DNA from: an uncultured Granulosicoccus sp.
Lineage (GTDB): Bacteria > Pseudomonadota > Gammaproteobacteria > Granulosicoccales > Granulosicoccaceae
Reading direction: 5' to 3'
NCBI GenBank assembly: GCA_937924505.1
Contig: CALDSR010000010.1
Coordinates: forward strand, 68,760 to 132,759
DNA length: 64,000 nt
How positions within the stretch are numbered: position 1 is the first letter of the stretch; each line of letters opens with the position of its first letter. The position numbers were made by a program, and so were the translations under genes. Below, piece by piece: positions 1 through 9,668 of this stretch. The notes under the pieces were generated by a model. The model worked only from the letters and a program-made list of their open reading frames with translations. It did not search any database and had not been told where the DNA came from.

Positions 1-69
1 AACCCTTGTCAACCTCAATCAATCACCTCAATAGCGCCCTGTTGCTCCTGTCAAAAGGATTGTTTAAAT

Positions 70-1347
70 ATGATTATAAAAAATGTAAAGACAATGGCGT
101 TATCCGGCATGCTATTCGGCGCGCTGATGACTGCCGGCACGACAACAAATGCCTACCCTATCGACGGCTATCTGGAGACCGGCATCAGTCGGCTCGAATA
201 CTATCGATTGAGCGATACTGGCGAGGTAAATGGTAAAACCTTGCATGAAGGCGCCAAGCGAACAACCGATGAGATTAGACCAAGACTTATCAACGTCGAA
301 GGCCACTCAGCATTGCCAAAGGCAGATAAATCAGTCAGCGCCCGACTTGCACCGCTTATTCCAGATCAACCGGGGCGTTACAGTATTGCCTTACTTGATC
401 TCAGCGATCCTGATGCACCTGTTTATGCAGAGCACAACAGCGGCTATCAAAGCAATGTCGGTAGCGTCGGAAAAATATTGGTGGCAGTGGCATTATTCTC
501 GAAACTGCAGGAAATATATCCCGATGACATCGAGAAGCGTCGCCAGATATTACTCGATACGATTGTAACTGCAGACGAATTCGTCATTAAAGATCACCAC
601 AAGGTTCGGTTTTGGGATGTGGAAAATCGGAAACTGGAACATCGGGCTCTGAAGGTTGGCGATAAGGGCAATTTGTACGAGTACCTGGATTGGGCACTTT
701 CCCCGAGCTCAAATGCTGCCGCAGCAATGCTGCAGAGAGAACTGGTTTTGTTAAGTCATTTTGGTAAAGACTATCCAGTCAGCGATCAAGTTGCGCAATC
801 CTATCTCAAGGATACGTCGAAAACCGAGCTTGGAAAATCCTTTCTCGATGCGATGATATCGCCGTTGCAAAACGCCGGGATTGATACAGATAAATTACGC
901 CAGGGCAGTTTTTTTACACGCACCGGAAAAAACAGAATACCCGGTACAAATAGCTACGGCACACCGCGCGAGCTGATAAAACTACTTTATAAAATGGAGA
1001 CCGGCAAGCTGATTGACCCGTTCTCAAGCACTGAACTCAAGCGTCTCTTATATCTTACCGAAAGAAGAATCCGCTACGCGTCACACCCTAATTTGAACCC
1101 GCATTCGATGTACTTCAAATCGGGCTCACTCTATGGTTGTCAGCCCGAAGAAGGATTTAGCTGCGGGAAGTACCAGGGTAACCGTATAAACATACTCGCC
1201 TCTGTCGCAATTGTTGAGTCAGAAGAAGATGGTAAAAAATATCATTACCTGGCGGTAGTTCAGTCCAATGTGTTGAAAGTTAATTCAGCCGTCGCACATC
1301 AGACTCTGGCGTCGAGGATCCACAAACTGGTTAAATCACTGCACTAA
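70..1347 (+). CDS. Class A beta-lactamase-like serine hydrolase, exported
   Basis: A 425-residue exported protein of the serine beta-lactamase/DD-peptidase fold. The N-terminus (residues 1-28) reads as a signal peptide ending near TNA. All three active-site motifs are visible: SVGK at 132-135 (nucleophile Ser and general-base Lys), SSN at 213-215, and KSG at 350-352. It is longer than a typical class A enzyme (about 290 residues) because about 100 residues precede the catalytic domain. A role in peptidoglycan or another periplasmic amide/ester is as likely as beta-lactam hydrolysis; the substrate cannot be read from sequence. It converges on a second member of the same superfamily at 1378-2331. 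Its stop codon lies inside a 17-bp tandem duplication. Confidence 0.8.
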   Translation: MIIKNVKTMALSGMLFGALMTAGTTTNAYPIDGYLETGISRLEYYRLSDTGEVNGKTLHEGAKRTTDEIRPRLINVEGHSALPKADKSVSARLAPLIPDQPGRYSIALLDLSDPDAPVYAEHNSGYQSNVGSVGKILVAVALFSKLQEIYPDDIEKRRQILLDTIVTADEFVIKDHHKVRFWDVENRKLEHRALKVGDKGNLYEYLDWALSPSSNAAAAMLQRELVLLSHFGKDYPVSDQVAQSYLKDTSKTELGKSFLDAMISPLQNAGIDTDKLRQGSFFTRTGKNRIPGTNSYGTPRELIKLLYKMETGKLIDPFSSTELKRLLYLTERRIRYASHPNLNPHSMYFKSGSLYGCQPEEGFSCGKYQGNRINILASVAIVESEEDGKKYHYLAVVQSNVLKVNSAVAHQTLASRIHKLVKSLH

Positions 1348-1365
1348 ATAAATCACTGCACTAAA
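1332..1365. repeat. 17-bp perfect tandem duplication over a stop codon
   Basis: TAAATCACTGCACTAAA occurs twice back to back, at 1332-1348 and 1349-1365. The first copy contains the final codons and TAA stop (1345-1347) of the serine hydrolase; the second copy lies in the short spacer before the convergent gene. Confidence 0.95.
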
Positions 1366-1377
1366 GGATTCTGATTT

Positions 1378-2331
1378 CTAAAGACCGGCAGAATGGTATA
1401 CCTTGACAATTCGATCCATGTACTTGATTACCTGCTCAAGAACAGCTCCGCCGTTCGGCGTATTTGACAGTGCCACCGCGATATACGTATGGCCCGTTTC
1501 AGTTTCGACAATGGCGCTGTCTGAATGATAGTTACGCCATGTACCAGATTTTCGAAATATCTCAGCAGTTGGGTTTTCGGCCTTCAGGCCTTTGACAAAC
1601 TTATGCTCAATGGCCGAGTCAGACAATATGTCTTTTATCAATGGGCAATAGCTGGGATCTGTTAGCTCGTTTCGCTGTAACATATAATAAAAGCGCGCTA
1701 CTTGAAGGCCGTTTGCCGCATGACTAAAGTTGGTCAGAGGATCTCGTTTCCAGGCGCCCTGTTTTCCATAGGGTTTCCCAACCCAAAGCCCCCCTCCAGC
1801 CTCCTCATCATAGAATTTGTAACGCTCTGACTGCAAAATCTCTGCGATTCGTTCAGCGCCTACCAAATTGTAGAGATGGGTGGCATCAACATTTGACGAG
1901 TGGCGAATCATGTTATTCATCGCCTTGTTGATTTCAGGTGTCAGTTTTAGATTACCCAGGTGCGCTTCTTCATACACCGCCAGCAAGATCGCAAGCTTTG
2001 GCAGGCTTGCCGCATAAAACGAGGTATGGCCATTGGCATGCGCAAGCTTTGGGTTATTGATTTCTGTTATATCAACCAAGGTAACGGACAGTTCGTTTTT
2101 TTTGATATACCCGTCAAGCTTGTTGGCCTTGATCGACTTATCGAACAAGGTTTGTAGACCTGCATCGGGCTCGAGGGGGAAGCCCATTAAATGCGTAGTC
2201 GGATCAATCAGCGTCACTGACTGATCCAGAGTTTGAGCAACGGCTGGCTGCGTTTGAAACACACTCAGGATAACGAATAAAACAAAAGGCGAAATCGATA
2301 CTCGTTGCCTGACAAGGACACTGATATTCAT
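1378..2331 (-). CDS. Class A beta-lactamase-like serine hydrolase
   Basis: A 317-residue exported protein with a signal peptide (about residues 1-33, ending AVAQ). The catalytic motifs are SLPK at 109-112, SSN at 145-147 and KSG at 261-263, the expected order and spacing for a class A beta-lactamase-type serine hydrolase. The residue after the SSN motif is Val, and the classical class A omega-loop ExxLN is not obvious, so true beta-lactamase activity is not assured. It is convergent with, and related in fold to, the gene at 70-1347, and the pair may act on the same cell-wall substrate. Confidence 0.8.
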   Translation of the reverse strand: MNISVLVRQRVSISPFVLFVILSVFQTQPAVAQTLDQSVTLIDPTTHLMGFPLEPDAGLQTLFDKSIKANKLDGYIKKNELSVTLVDITEINNPKLAHANGHTSFYAASLPKLAILLAVYEEAHLGNLKLTPEINKAMNNMIRHSSNVDATHLYNLVGAERIAEILQSERYKFYDEEAGGGLWVGKPYGKQGAWKRDPLTNFSHAANGLQVARFYYMLQRNELTDPSYCPLIKDILSDSAIEHKFVKGLKAENPTAEIFRKSGTWRNYHSDSAIVETETGHTYIAVALSNTPNGGAVLEQVIKYMDRIVKVYHSAGL

Positions 2332-2992
2332 GTTTTTTGATTGCTACTGGTTAGGTATGGCAAATGCACTTTGAGCACTAAGCCCCGAAATGACTTTTCG
2401 CTATCAGTATTGATTCAATCTCGTTACGCTGATGTGGGACTGCCACGACAAACAAAAGTTCGGGATTTACCATAAAGTCAAGCGAATTTGGTAAATCGTC
2501 CACCGTAGCCGGCGTTGCGTCAAATCCAATGAATAACAACTCTCTGGATGCGCATTGAAAGATGGGTAGCAAACCAACCATGGTCAATCAAATGACGAAA
2601 CTTATCGTTTCTTGGCGTGTTCATCGGTACTCCAGGGTACTGGCAATGAAGTTTCAGATCTACGGGATATCGCCGGCACGCGGTCGGGTTTGTTGGCGGA
2701 ATCTAACGGAGTGAAATATATTACATTTTGGATTTTAAATGTGATTGCCATCGACCAGACAGAATGAAGCAAAGAATGGCGATATATCACCGAAGCTGGT
2801 ATTGATATACTTTCTGCTTGGACGGTGATCGGCGTCGACAGGCGCTATTTATCCGGACAGCCTGGCTCGAACATCATCGGCCATACGATCTCGTTGGAGA
2901 GCACTGCTGAACTGGTCGGCAGTGTTGCAACAATTGGGCATAAGAAACAAGGGCCGCACAAGCTGTGCTCTGGACCACACTGAGGAATAATT
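2332..2992. other. 661-bp gap without a convincing gene
   Basis: Short open frames exist on both strands (for example 2378-2587 minus, 69 codons), but none has a recognisable domain or a clear ribosome-binding site. The stretch just before 2993 should carry the promoter of the TRAP transporter operon; GAGGAAT about 10 bp before the ATG serves as its Shine-Dalgarno. Confidence 0.5.
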
Positions 2993-3994
2993 ATGAAATT
3001 ACGAACTAGCGTTCTGACAACTGCAATGCTCCTGGCCGGATTTTCCGGTGGTGCATTGGCCAACTGCGATAACGGCGAGATAGTTATCAAATTCAGTCAC
3101 GTTACCAACACCGACAAGCACCCCAAAGGCATTGCGGCCACTTTGCTGGAGCAGCGGGTAAATGACGAAATGAATGGTGTTGCCTGTATGGAGGTTTTCC
3201 CCAACTCCACACTGTATGACGATGACAAAGTGCTGGAAGCGATGCTCAATGGTGATGTCCAGATGGCAGCGCCTTCTTTATCGAAATTCGAGAAATTTAC
3301 CAAAAAATTCAGAATTTTCGATTTGCCCTTCATGTTCAAGGATGTTGCTGCAGTCGATAAATTTCAGAATTCTGAAGCTGGACAAGCAATGAAGGATTCG
3401 ATGAAAAGACGTGGCCTGCAAGGCTTGGCGTTTTGGCATAATGGCATGAAGCAGATTTCCGCAAACAAACCACTTCTATTGCCATCAGATGCAAGTGGGC
3501 TGAAATTTCGCGTACAACCTTCCGATGTCCTGGTTGCTCAGTTCGAAGCCCTTGGTGCCAGCCCGCAAAAAATGGCGTTCAGCGAAGTTTACGGCGCTCT
3601 GCAAACAGGTGTCGTTGATGGGCAGGAAAATACCTGGTCGAACGTTTACGGAAAGAAATTCTTCGAAGTTCAGGACGGCACGACAGAGTCCAATCACGGC
3701 ATTATCGACTACCTGGTAGTCACATCGGATGAATGGTGGCAAGGGCTGGATAGCGCAGTTCGCGATCAATTATCAACCATTTTGAAGGAAGTCACTCAGC
3801 AACGTAATACGGAGTCTTTCGCGGTTAATGAGCAAGCGAAGCAATATATTATCGAGGCCGGTGGCGTGGTTCGTACTTTGACGGATGAACAGCGTGCAGC
3901 CTGGGTCGAGGCCTTGAAGCCTGTGTGGAAGCAATTCGAAGGCGATGTAGGTCAGGATGCGATCGATGCCGCACAGAAAATAAACGAAAGCTAG
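2993..3994 (+). CDS. dctP: TRAP transporter substrate-binding protein, DctP family
   Basis: A periplasmic solute receptor of 333 residues with a Sec signal peptide (residues 1-23, ending GGALA). The DctP fold is shown by the N-terminal IVIKFSHV strand and the conserved block around residues 165-215, with the Arg of KFRVQ that normally salt-bridges a substrate carboxylate and the GALQTGVVDGQEN motif. It captures an organic acid in the periplasm and passes it to the DctQM membrane pair encoded just downstream. The substrate is not determined; DctP proteins bind C4-dicarboxylates, keto acids, sugar acids and others. A hairpin terminator separates it from dctQ, probably so the receptor is made in excess. 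Confidence 0.92.
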   Translation: MKLRTSVLTTAMLLAGFSGGALANCDNGEIVIKFSHVTNTDKHPKGIAATLLEQRVNDEMNGVACMEVFPNSTLYDDDKVLEAMLNGDVQMAAPSLSKFEKFTKKFRIFDLPFMFKDVAAVDKFQNSEAGQAMKDSMKRRGLQGLAFWHNGMKQISANKPLLLPSDASGLKFRVQPSDVLVAQFEALGASPQKMAFSEVYGALQTGVVDGQENTWSNVYGKKFFEVQDGTTESNHGIIDYLVVTSDEWWQGLDSAVRDQLSTILKEVTQQRNTESFAVNEQAKQYIIEAGGVVRTLTDEQRAAWVEALKPVWKQFEGDVGQDAIDAAQKINES

Positions 3995-4029
3995 CTTTTA
4001 CCATTTAGCTGTCGTAGTTATTGCTTTGG

Positions 4030-4053
4030 ACGTGCCCGTCAGGGCACGTTTTT
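4030..4053 (+). terminator. Hairpin with T-run between dctP and dctQ
   Basis: CGTGCCC (4031-4037) and GGGCACG (4042-4048) form a 7-bp stem around GTCA, extended by one A-T pair, followed by a T run at 4049-4053. It lies inside the transporter operon, so it probably acts as a partial terminator or mRNA-stabilising hairpin. Confidence 0.85.
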
Positions 4054-4076
4054 ATTGGGCCTGACGGAAAATCGCT

Positions 4077-4718
4077 ATGCAATCCACGCGAGAAGGAGAA
4101 TCATCAATAGGTGATCGAATTGAGCAGACGCTGATCGCGTTTTTTCTCGGCGCAATGACCTTGATCACGTTTGCCAATGTCATTGCACGTATGTTGGATA
4201 GCAACATATTGTGGGCACTGGAGGCATCGGTGTTTCTGTTTGCCTGGATGGTATTGCTGGGCGCCTCATACGCAGTCAAGCACACGTTTCATATCGGAGT
4301 CGATTTCATAGTTCAGCTGCTACCCAAAGAGCGGCGAAGAATAGTCACACTGGTAGCGGTCGCGATTTGTATTGTATTCAGCTTGCTTTTGCTGAAAGGC
4401 AGTTGGGACTATTGGTGGGCATTCGCGACCAAACGAGCCTTTTACGAGGTTAATGATGTACCTATGCCCGCATTTTTACAGTTTTTCGCCCATTGGCTAA
4501 ATGAAGGAGAACTGTATGAAAAAATGCCTCGGTTTATTCCCTACCTTGTCTTGCCGATAAGTTCATTGCTACTGACCATTCGTTTTATACAAGCGGGGAT
4601 ACAAGTCTGGAAGGGCGAGAAAGACCTCATCATCGAAAGCCATGAAGTCGGCGATAGTCTCGATATCGATGTAAATGATGTCGACAATACGATTGCTGAT
4701 TCAAGAGAAACACGATAA
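4077..4718 (+). CDS. dctQ: TRAP transporter small permease, DctQ family
   Basis: A 213-residue inner-membrane protein with the four hydrophobic segments of DctQ proteins (about residues 18-40, 48-65, 85-107 and 152-175). The central WMVLLGASYAVKHTFHIGVD region matches the family signature. It pairs with DctM in the membrane. It is slightly longer than usual because of an acidic C-terminal tail after residue 190. Its TAA stop overlaps the ATG of dctM by one base, consistent with translational coupling. Confidence 0.9.
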   Translation: MQSTREGESSIGDRIEQTLIAFFLGAMTLITFANVIARMLDSNILWALEASVFLFAWMVLLGASYAVKHTFHIGVDFIVQLLPKERRRIVTLVAVAICIVFSLLLLKGSWDYWWAFATKRAFYEVNDVPMPAFLQFFAHWLNEGELYEKMPRFIPYLVLPISSLLLTIRFIQAGIQVWKGEKDLIIESHEVGDSLDIDVNDVDNTIADSRETR

Positions 4719-6091
4719 TGGAAGCGTTGCTGCTCTTTGTTGTCATTATCGGATTGATGCTGATCGGAGTACCTATTGCGGTATCACTGGGCGTATCCAG
4801 TATCGGTTTTCTTTTGTTATTTTCCGAAGCATCTCTGGCATCAATCGCTCAGACCTTGATGAGCGCATTTACCGGCCACTACACCCTGCTTGCCATTCCG
4901 TTTTTTGTGCTTGCATCGGGATTCATGTCTACCGGTGGCGTTGCAAAGCGCATCATTAGATTTGCGATCGCTGTCGTCGGACATGTTAGAGGTGGGTTGG
5001 CCATCGCATCGGTTTTTGCCTGCATGATGTTTGCGGCCCTGTCTGGCTCATCGCCCGCGACCGTCGTCGCTATAGGTACGATTGTAATCGCCGGAATGAA
5101 ACAAGTGGGCTATACAAAGGAATTCGCCGCCGGGGTCATATGCAGCGCTGGAACGCTGGGAATACTGATACCCCCATCTATTGTGATGGTGGTCTACGCA
5201 GCCGCCACCGACGTGTCGGTAGGACGGATGTTTCTGGCCGGCGTCTTCCCCGGATTGGTTGCCGGCATCATGCTGATGATTGGTATCTACATCATGGCAC
5301 GCATCAAAGGCTTGCCCAAGCAAGCCTGGAAGGGTTGGCGGGAAGTCGTGGGCTCAGCACTGGACGCACTATGGGGCTTGCTGTTGATAGTGATTATTCT
5401 AGGTGGTATCTACAGCGGAAAGTTCACACCGACAGAAGCGGCAGCTGTGGCGGCCATGTATGCTTTTTTTATCGCAAATTTTGTCTATCGAGATATGGGG
5501 CCGCTGCATATATCAGATAGCGAGTCAAAGTCATTTTTAACCAACCCGCACAGTCTCCTGACGGTCTGGTTGCACAAGGATACTCGCAAGGTCCTTTACG
5601 AATCTGGTCGATTGACCATCATGTTGATGTTTATCATTGCCAACGCACTGATATTGAAACATGTGTTGACCGATGAACAGATTCCGCAAGCGATCGCAGA
5701 AAAGATGCTGGCCGCAGGGCTTGGCCCAATCATGTTTTTGGTGGTGGTCAATGTTCTACTACTGATAGGCGGGCAGTTTATGGAACCGTCAGGATTGTTG
5801 ATTATCGTGGCGCCACTGGTATTTCCGATAGCCATTGAATTGGGCATTGACCCAATTCACCTCGGTATCATCATGGTCGTCAATATGGAAATCGGTATGA
5901 TTACACCACCGGTCGGGCTGAATCTGTTTGTCACCGCCGGAGTGGCCAAGTTATCCATCATCAATGTAGTGAAAGCCGCACTACCCTTTGTCGCAATTTT
6001 GTTTATCTTCCTGATTCTTGTCACCTACTACCCGCCGTTGTCAACCTGGTTGCCGACGCAAATCATGGGGCCAGAAATCATCACCCGGTAG
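4718..6091 (+). CDS. dctM: TRAP transporter large permease, DctM family
   Basis: A 457-residue integral membrane protein with 11-12 hydrophobic segments, the sodium-coupled transport channel of the TRAP system. Family features include the N-terminal IGVPIAVSLG block, GSSPATVVAIGTI near residue 110, the LGILIPPSIVMVVYA motif near 145, and the C-terminal EIGMITPPVGLNLFV motif. It has an insert near residues 260-290 relative to the shortest DctMs (about 425). It is translationally coupled to dctQ and is the last gene of the operon; 200 bp without a gene follows. Confidence 0.93.
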   Translation: MEALLLFVVIIGLMLIGVPIAVSLGVSSIGFLLLFSEASLASIAQTLMSAFTGHYTLLAIPFFVLASGFMSTGGVAKRIIRFAIAVVGHVRGGLAIASVFACMMFAALSGSSPATVVAIGTIVIAGMKQVGYTKEFAAGVICSAGTLGILIPPSIVMVVYAAATDVSVGRMFLAGVFPGLVAGIMLMIGIYIMARIKGLPKQAWKGWREVVGSALDALWGLLLIVIILGGIYSGKFTPTEAAAVAAMYAFFIANFVYRDMGPLHISDSESKSFLTNPHSLLTVWLHKDTRKVLYESGRLTIMLMFIIANALILKHVLTDEQIPQAIAEKMLAAGLGPIMFLVVVNVLLLIGGQFMEPSGLLIIVAPLVFPIAIELGIDPIHLGIIMVVNMEIGMITPPVGLNLFVTAGVAKLSIINVVKAALPFVAILFIFLILVTYYPPLSTWLPTQIMGPEIITR

Positions 6092-6288
6092 ACCGTGGCG
6101 CACTGACCTGTAAATTCGGACTACTGACTGTTGGGTTGCCTGTCATATAACTGCTGGGTTACTAGTCATTATGGACGGGTTTATATTCCGGCTGCTATGC
6201 TTTCAGAGAAACGCTCGTCCGATGGCTGTTCCGAGGCCCGCTGAAAATCAACATCGCGTCGAGTCCGGGATGCTAACAAATCACATCT

Positions 6289-7212
6289 ATGGCCAGTAAT
6301 TACACTCACCCGAAATATTACGTTACCGGTCTGCTGTTAAGTCTCTTGTGGCTCACTCACAGGCTGCTCCCCTACTCGGTAAAGCTACCAATATTTCGTG
6401 CATTGGGCCGTATTGCCTACCGCCTTTACCGTTCACGACGGAAGGTTGCCAGCATCAATGTTGCGCTTTGTTATCCGGACATGCCCATTGCGGATCAAGA
6501 CGCACTGGTGCGCCGAACTTTTGAGAATTTTTTCATTTCCTTTGTCGAAATTGCCATCAGCTGGTGGGGTAAGGACGACGGCATCCTGGATAAGGTGAGC
6601 TTCGAAGGCACGGAACACCTGGATAGTGCGCTCGCTCAAGGCAGAGGCGTCATTTTGATGGGAGCGCATTTTTCCACGACCGAACTGGGCGCCGCACTGG
6701 TTAGAAAACACATAGGCGAACTCCCCGAATTACACGTCGTTTACAAAGAACAAAAAAATGCCCTTTTCAACGCCCGAATGCTTCGCGGTCGTGCTCGTCA
6801 CGTGACCAGCTGTATTAACAGCAAGAATGTCAGACAAATCTTGAAAACCGTTCGCGCCAAGCAAATCGTCTGGTATGCACCTGATCAAGATCACGGCATC
6901 AAAAACGCCGTTTTCGCCCCTTTTTTTGGTCACCCCGCAGCGACGCTAACCACCACAGCGACTCTGGCAAAAATTTCCGGTGCCCCGGTGATCATGATGG
7001 GCAACTATCGGAAAAGTAACAATAATGGGTATTGCATAAAGTTTCTACCTCCACTTGACAACTTTCCCAGTGGTGACGATCTTGCAGATGCAACACGCGT
7101 AAACCAACAGATCGAAACCGCTATTTCGGTTGCACCGGATCAATACATGTGGATACATCGACGCTTTAAAACGCAACCCGGCTTACACAGATCCGAACTC
7201 TACGAGAATTAA
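6289..7212 (+). CDS. LpxL/HtrB-like lysophospholipid acyltransferase
   Basis: A 307-residue protein of the lipid A late acyltransferase family. It has an N-terminal hydrophobic anchor (about 11-30) and the catalytic HFSTTE (H-x4-E) motif near residue 125, inside GRGVILMGAHFSTTELG. Family enzymes transfer an acyl chain from acyl-ACP to lipid A precursors at the inner membrane. About 230 bp downstream lies a stand-alone acyl carrier protein gene, followed by a fatty acyl-AMP ligase-like gene. That context suggests the enzyme may use a dedicated acyl-ACP rather than the general pool. Housekeeping secondary acylation of lipid A is the alternative. Confidence 0.85.
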   Translation: MASNYTHPKYYVTGLLLSLLWLTHRLLPYSVKLPIFRALGRIAYRLYRSRRKVASINVALCYPDMPIADQDALVRRTFENFFISFVEIAISWWGKDDGILDKVSFEGTEHLDSALAQGRGVILMGAHFSTTELGAALVRKHIGELPELHVVYKEQKNALFNARMLRGRARHVTSCINSKNVRQILKTVRAKQIVWYAPDQDHGIKNAVFAPFFGHPAATLTTTATLAKISGAPVIMMGNYRKSNNNGYCIKFLPPLDNFPSGDDLADATRVNQQIETAISVAPDQYMWIHRRFKTQPGLHRSELYEN

Positions 7213-7444
7213 CCTCAACTTTACGAACATTAACCGCGCAGACAGGAAGTGGGATGAGCATGCGATATAAAACACTAGCCAACATTGGCGTAAGTCTGAT
7301 CTGACAACGTCAGGGACGTGTCGCAGGCATCCTGATGTCAACTAGCGTCAACGCACCGCATCAAGCTGCTTGTACGCGTATTGGCCACCAAAAAATAAGC
7401 TGCTACAATCGTGTTTTAGTTTGTTTTAATCAGGCAGATCAATT

Positions 7445-7690
7445 GTGGCGGACGACCAAAAAATCCTTGATCAGTTACAAACAATTGTGACGGAAAATAC
7501 CAAGTTGAAGCTCGACAAGCTTGAGCCCTCGCTTAATCTCGAAGCCAGTGGGCTGGATTCTTTCGCCCGTATCAATCTGGTATTGGAGATTGAAGAGCAC
7601 TTTGGTTTCGAACTCACCGATAGTGAATCTGCCAGCATCGCGACCGTCGCCGATATGATCAGCATGGTCAAGGCAAAAGCAGTCGCCTAA
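7445..7690 (+). CDS. Stand-alone acyl carrier protein
   Basis: An 81-residue acyl carrier protein. The phosphopantetheine attachment motif GLDSF (Ser near residue 38) lies at the start of helix II, followed by the acidic recognition helix NLVLEIEEHFG. The start is GTG. It is more divergent than housekeeping AcpP (DSLD is usual) and sits without fatty-acid-synthase genes, between an acyltransferase and an acyl-AMP ligase-like gene, so it is probably a dedicated carrier. The ligase would load a fatty acid onto it and the acyltransferase or another enzyme would use the product. Confidence 0.9.
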   Translation: MADDQKILDQLQTIVTENTKLKLDKLEPSLNLEASGLDSFARINLVLEIEEHFGFELTDSESASIATVADMISMVKAKAVA

Positions 7691-7849
7691 AGACCTGGCT
7701 TCTGTTTCTGACGTCCCCCGGATTTTTATGCATTTTTTCTATGCATAGCCAGCGACAATCCCGACTGACAGAAACGACGATACCAGCCCGGTTAGCCTCT
7801 CAAGTGTGTACTTCCCCTACGTACTCAACGATTCCGGAGCCTCGGCAGC

Positions 7850-9616
7850 GTGAACACCAAAGGTAATCCAACACCTTCGCCTGCCACCCTTCTGGAGGCA
7901 ATGCTTGATCATGTCGACAGGCCGGAATCGGAGTTAAACCTCTCCTGCTGGGACACAAAATCAAGAAGTTTTGCTGCGGTTGGTTACTCGATACTGGTTC
8001 GCCAGGCGTTCGCCTTTGGTCAGCGCTTGGTCAATCACGGTCAACAGTCGCAATCGGTTTGCATGATTGCTTGCCATTCGCCGTACGCGACATTGGTCGC
8101 CTTCTATGGCGCCATATCAGCAGGCATACTCCCGATGATTTTTCCGATGCCCAAAGCGCTTGGCAGTCATGATGCCTTGACTCAGCGCATCAATCACTGG
8201 AGCACCAGATTTCAATTACCGACCGCGTTGGTGCTGGAAGACGGCCTCGAGGAGAAATTCCACCACGAGATTCCCGACTCAGTCTCGGTCATCAGGGTTC
8301 CAGACTCTCTGGATGAATCGAGCTGGGACACTCAGGATGCGCCGGCCACCAGTCAAGTACCACAGGCCGATGATATAGCCTTTCTCCAAACCACCAGCTC
8401 GTCGACAGGTGACCACAAAGCTGTCGTCATTTCTCATGGCAACGTGCTTTCCAACGTAAAAGGAATCAAGTCAGCTGTATCGATGTCTGATGATGAACGC
8501 ATGATCAGTTGGTTGCCGCTATTTCATGACATGGGCCTGGTTGGCGCTGTTCTGTTCAGTTTTTGTAATCGATATCCCTTGTTCTTAATGACGCCCGTGC
8601 AGTTTGTCAAACGACCTGCACTTTGGCTCAAAGGCATGAGCGACCACCGCTGCACAATTGCCACGGCCCCCAACTTTGGCTACGACTACTGCGCACGACT
8701 GATCTCGGAAAAAGATACGGCCGCACTGGATCTACACTGCGTCAAGCACCTGTTTATTGGCGCGGAACCGATACGGGTTTCGACGATTCAGTCTTTTGTC
8801 GATAAATTTCGCGACGCTGGTATTACCGAGAGCAAAATCCGCCCTGCCTACGGCTTGGCTGAATCAACGATTATTACATCCATATCGTTGCCGGCAAAGC
8901 TTGCCAGGTTCATTTGCCTTGATGCTGACGCAATGGGTATGGGTCAGCCTGTCAGCATCTCTCGTGAGATTGCTTATGAGGCAAACGCACTACGAGACTT
9001 TCAGCCACAAGCTGGCATCGTCGTCAGTACCGCAGGGTCGCCAATCGACGCAATGGAGGTCGATCTTGTCGATGAGCAAGGCGACAGCATGACCGATGAA
9101 GGCATCGCGGGTGAAATTGTCCTCAAAGGCCCGTCTGTCGCATTGGGGTACGTTGGCGATAAAGATCGACTGATTGAGCCATTTGAACAGGGGCGTATGC
9201 ACACCGGGGATATGGGTGTCTTGTTCGAGGGTGAGCTCTACATCATTGAGCGAATCAAAAATATCATCATTCGCAATGGTGAAAACTATCTGGTCAGCGC
9301 CGTCGAACAGACGATAGCCGACTTGCTGGGAACATCACACGAACACATCGCCGTGTTTGAAACTGATATTCATGACCCTGATAGCGAAATCGTTGTGTTG
9401 GTCGAACGCCATGACACATTAAACGACGATGAAATAACCGAGCTGCTCGCCCGGTTTCCGCAAGAAGGCCATCCAGTCAATCGACTACTGTTCAGTCGCG
9501 CAAGGGAGATCCCTCGCACAACCAGCGGCAAGAAACGACACTTCTATTGCAGAAACCTCTATCGAAACGATGCTCTGAATTTTCATCAGAGCATTGAAAT
9601 CAGCCCAGCCAAATAG
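7850..9616 (+). CDS. Fatty acyl-AMP ligase-like adenylate-forming enzyme (FAAL type)
   Basis: A 588-residue ANL-superfamily enzyme with a GTG start. Seen motifs: the P-loop-like TTSSSTGDHKAVVISH (about 182-197), SWLPLFHDMGL (about 223-233) and RPAYGLAES (about 330), both very typical of FAALs, then HTGDMG and ERIKNIIIRNGENY in the hinge region, and the C-terminal catalytic Lys in TTSGKKRHF. FAALs activate a free fatty acid to the acyl-adenylate and hand it to an ACP instead of CoA. The ACP gene directly upstream (160 bp) fits this role. An acyl-CoA ligase function cannot be excluded. Confidence 0.88.
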   Translation: MNTKGNPTPSPATLLEAMLDHVDRPESELNLSCWDTKSRSFAAVGYSILVRQAFAFGQRLVNHGQQSQSVCMIACHSPYATLVAFYGAISAGILPMIFPMPKALGSHDALTQRINHWSTRFQLPTALVLEDGLEEKFHHEIPDSVSVIRVPDSLDESSWDTQDAPATSQVPQADDIAFLQTTSSSTGDHKAVVISHGNVLSNVKGIKSAVSMSDDERMISWLPLFHDMGLVGAVLFSFCNRYPLFLMTPVQFVKRPALWLKGMSDHRCTIATAPNFGYDYCARLISEKDTAALDLHCVKHLFIGAEPIRVSTIQSFVDKFRDAGITESKIRPAYGLAESTIITSISLPAKLARFICLDADAMGMGQPVSISREIAYEANALRDFQPQAGIVVSTAGSPIDAMEVDLVDEQGDSMTDEGIAGEIVLKGPSVALGYVGDKDRLIEPFEQGRMHTGDMGVLFEGELYIIERIKNIIIRNGENYLVSAVEQTIADLLGTSHEHIAVFETDIHDPDSEIVVLVERHDTLNDDEITELLARFPQEGHPVNRLLFSRAREIPRTTSGKKRHFYCRNLYRNDALNFHQSIEISPAK

Positions 9617-9668
9617 TCGCAGCCTGATTGAACTGGATACAGCCAAACCCTTCATCCGCGTGAACCAG

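Noticed and set aside
1378..2331. Antibiotic-resistance beta-lactamase
   Set aside because: Catalytic motifs fit the superfamily, but the typical class A omega-loop motif is not evident and the context is not a resistance island.
2378..2587. 69-codon minus-strand frame in the gap before dctP
   Set aside because: No recognised family, no clear ribosome-binding site; could be chance or a gene end.
7727..7747. Dyad TATGCAT...ATGCATA after the ACP gene, considered as a terminator
   Set aside because: Stem is AT-rich and ATGCAT is itself palindromic; no T-run follows.
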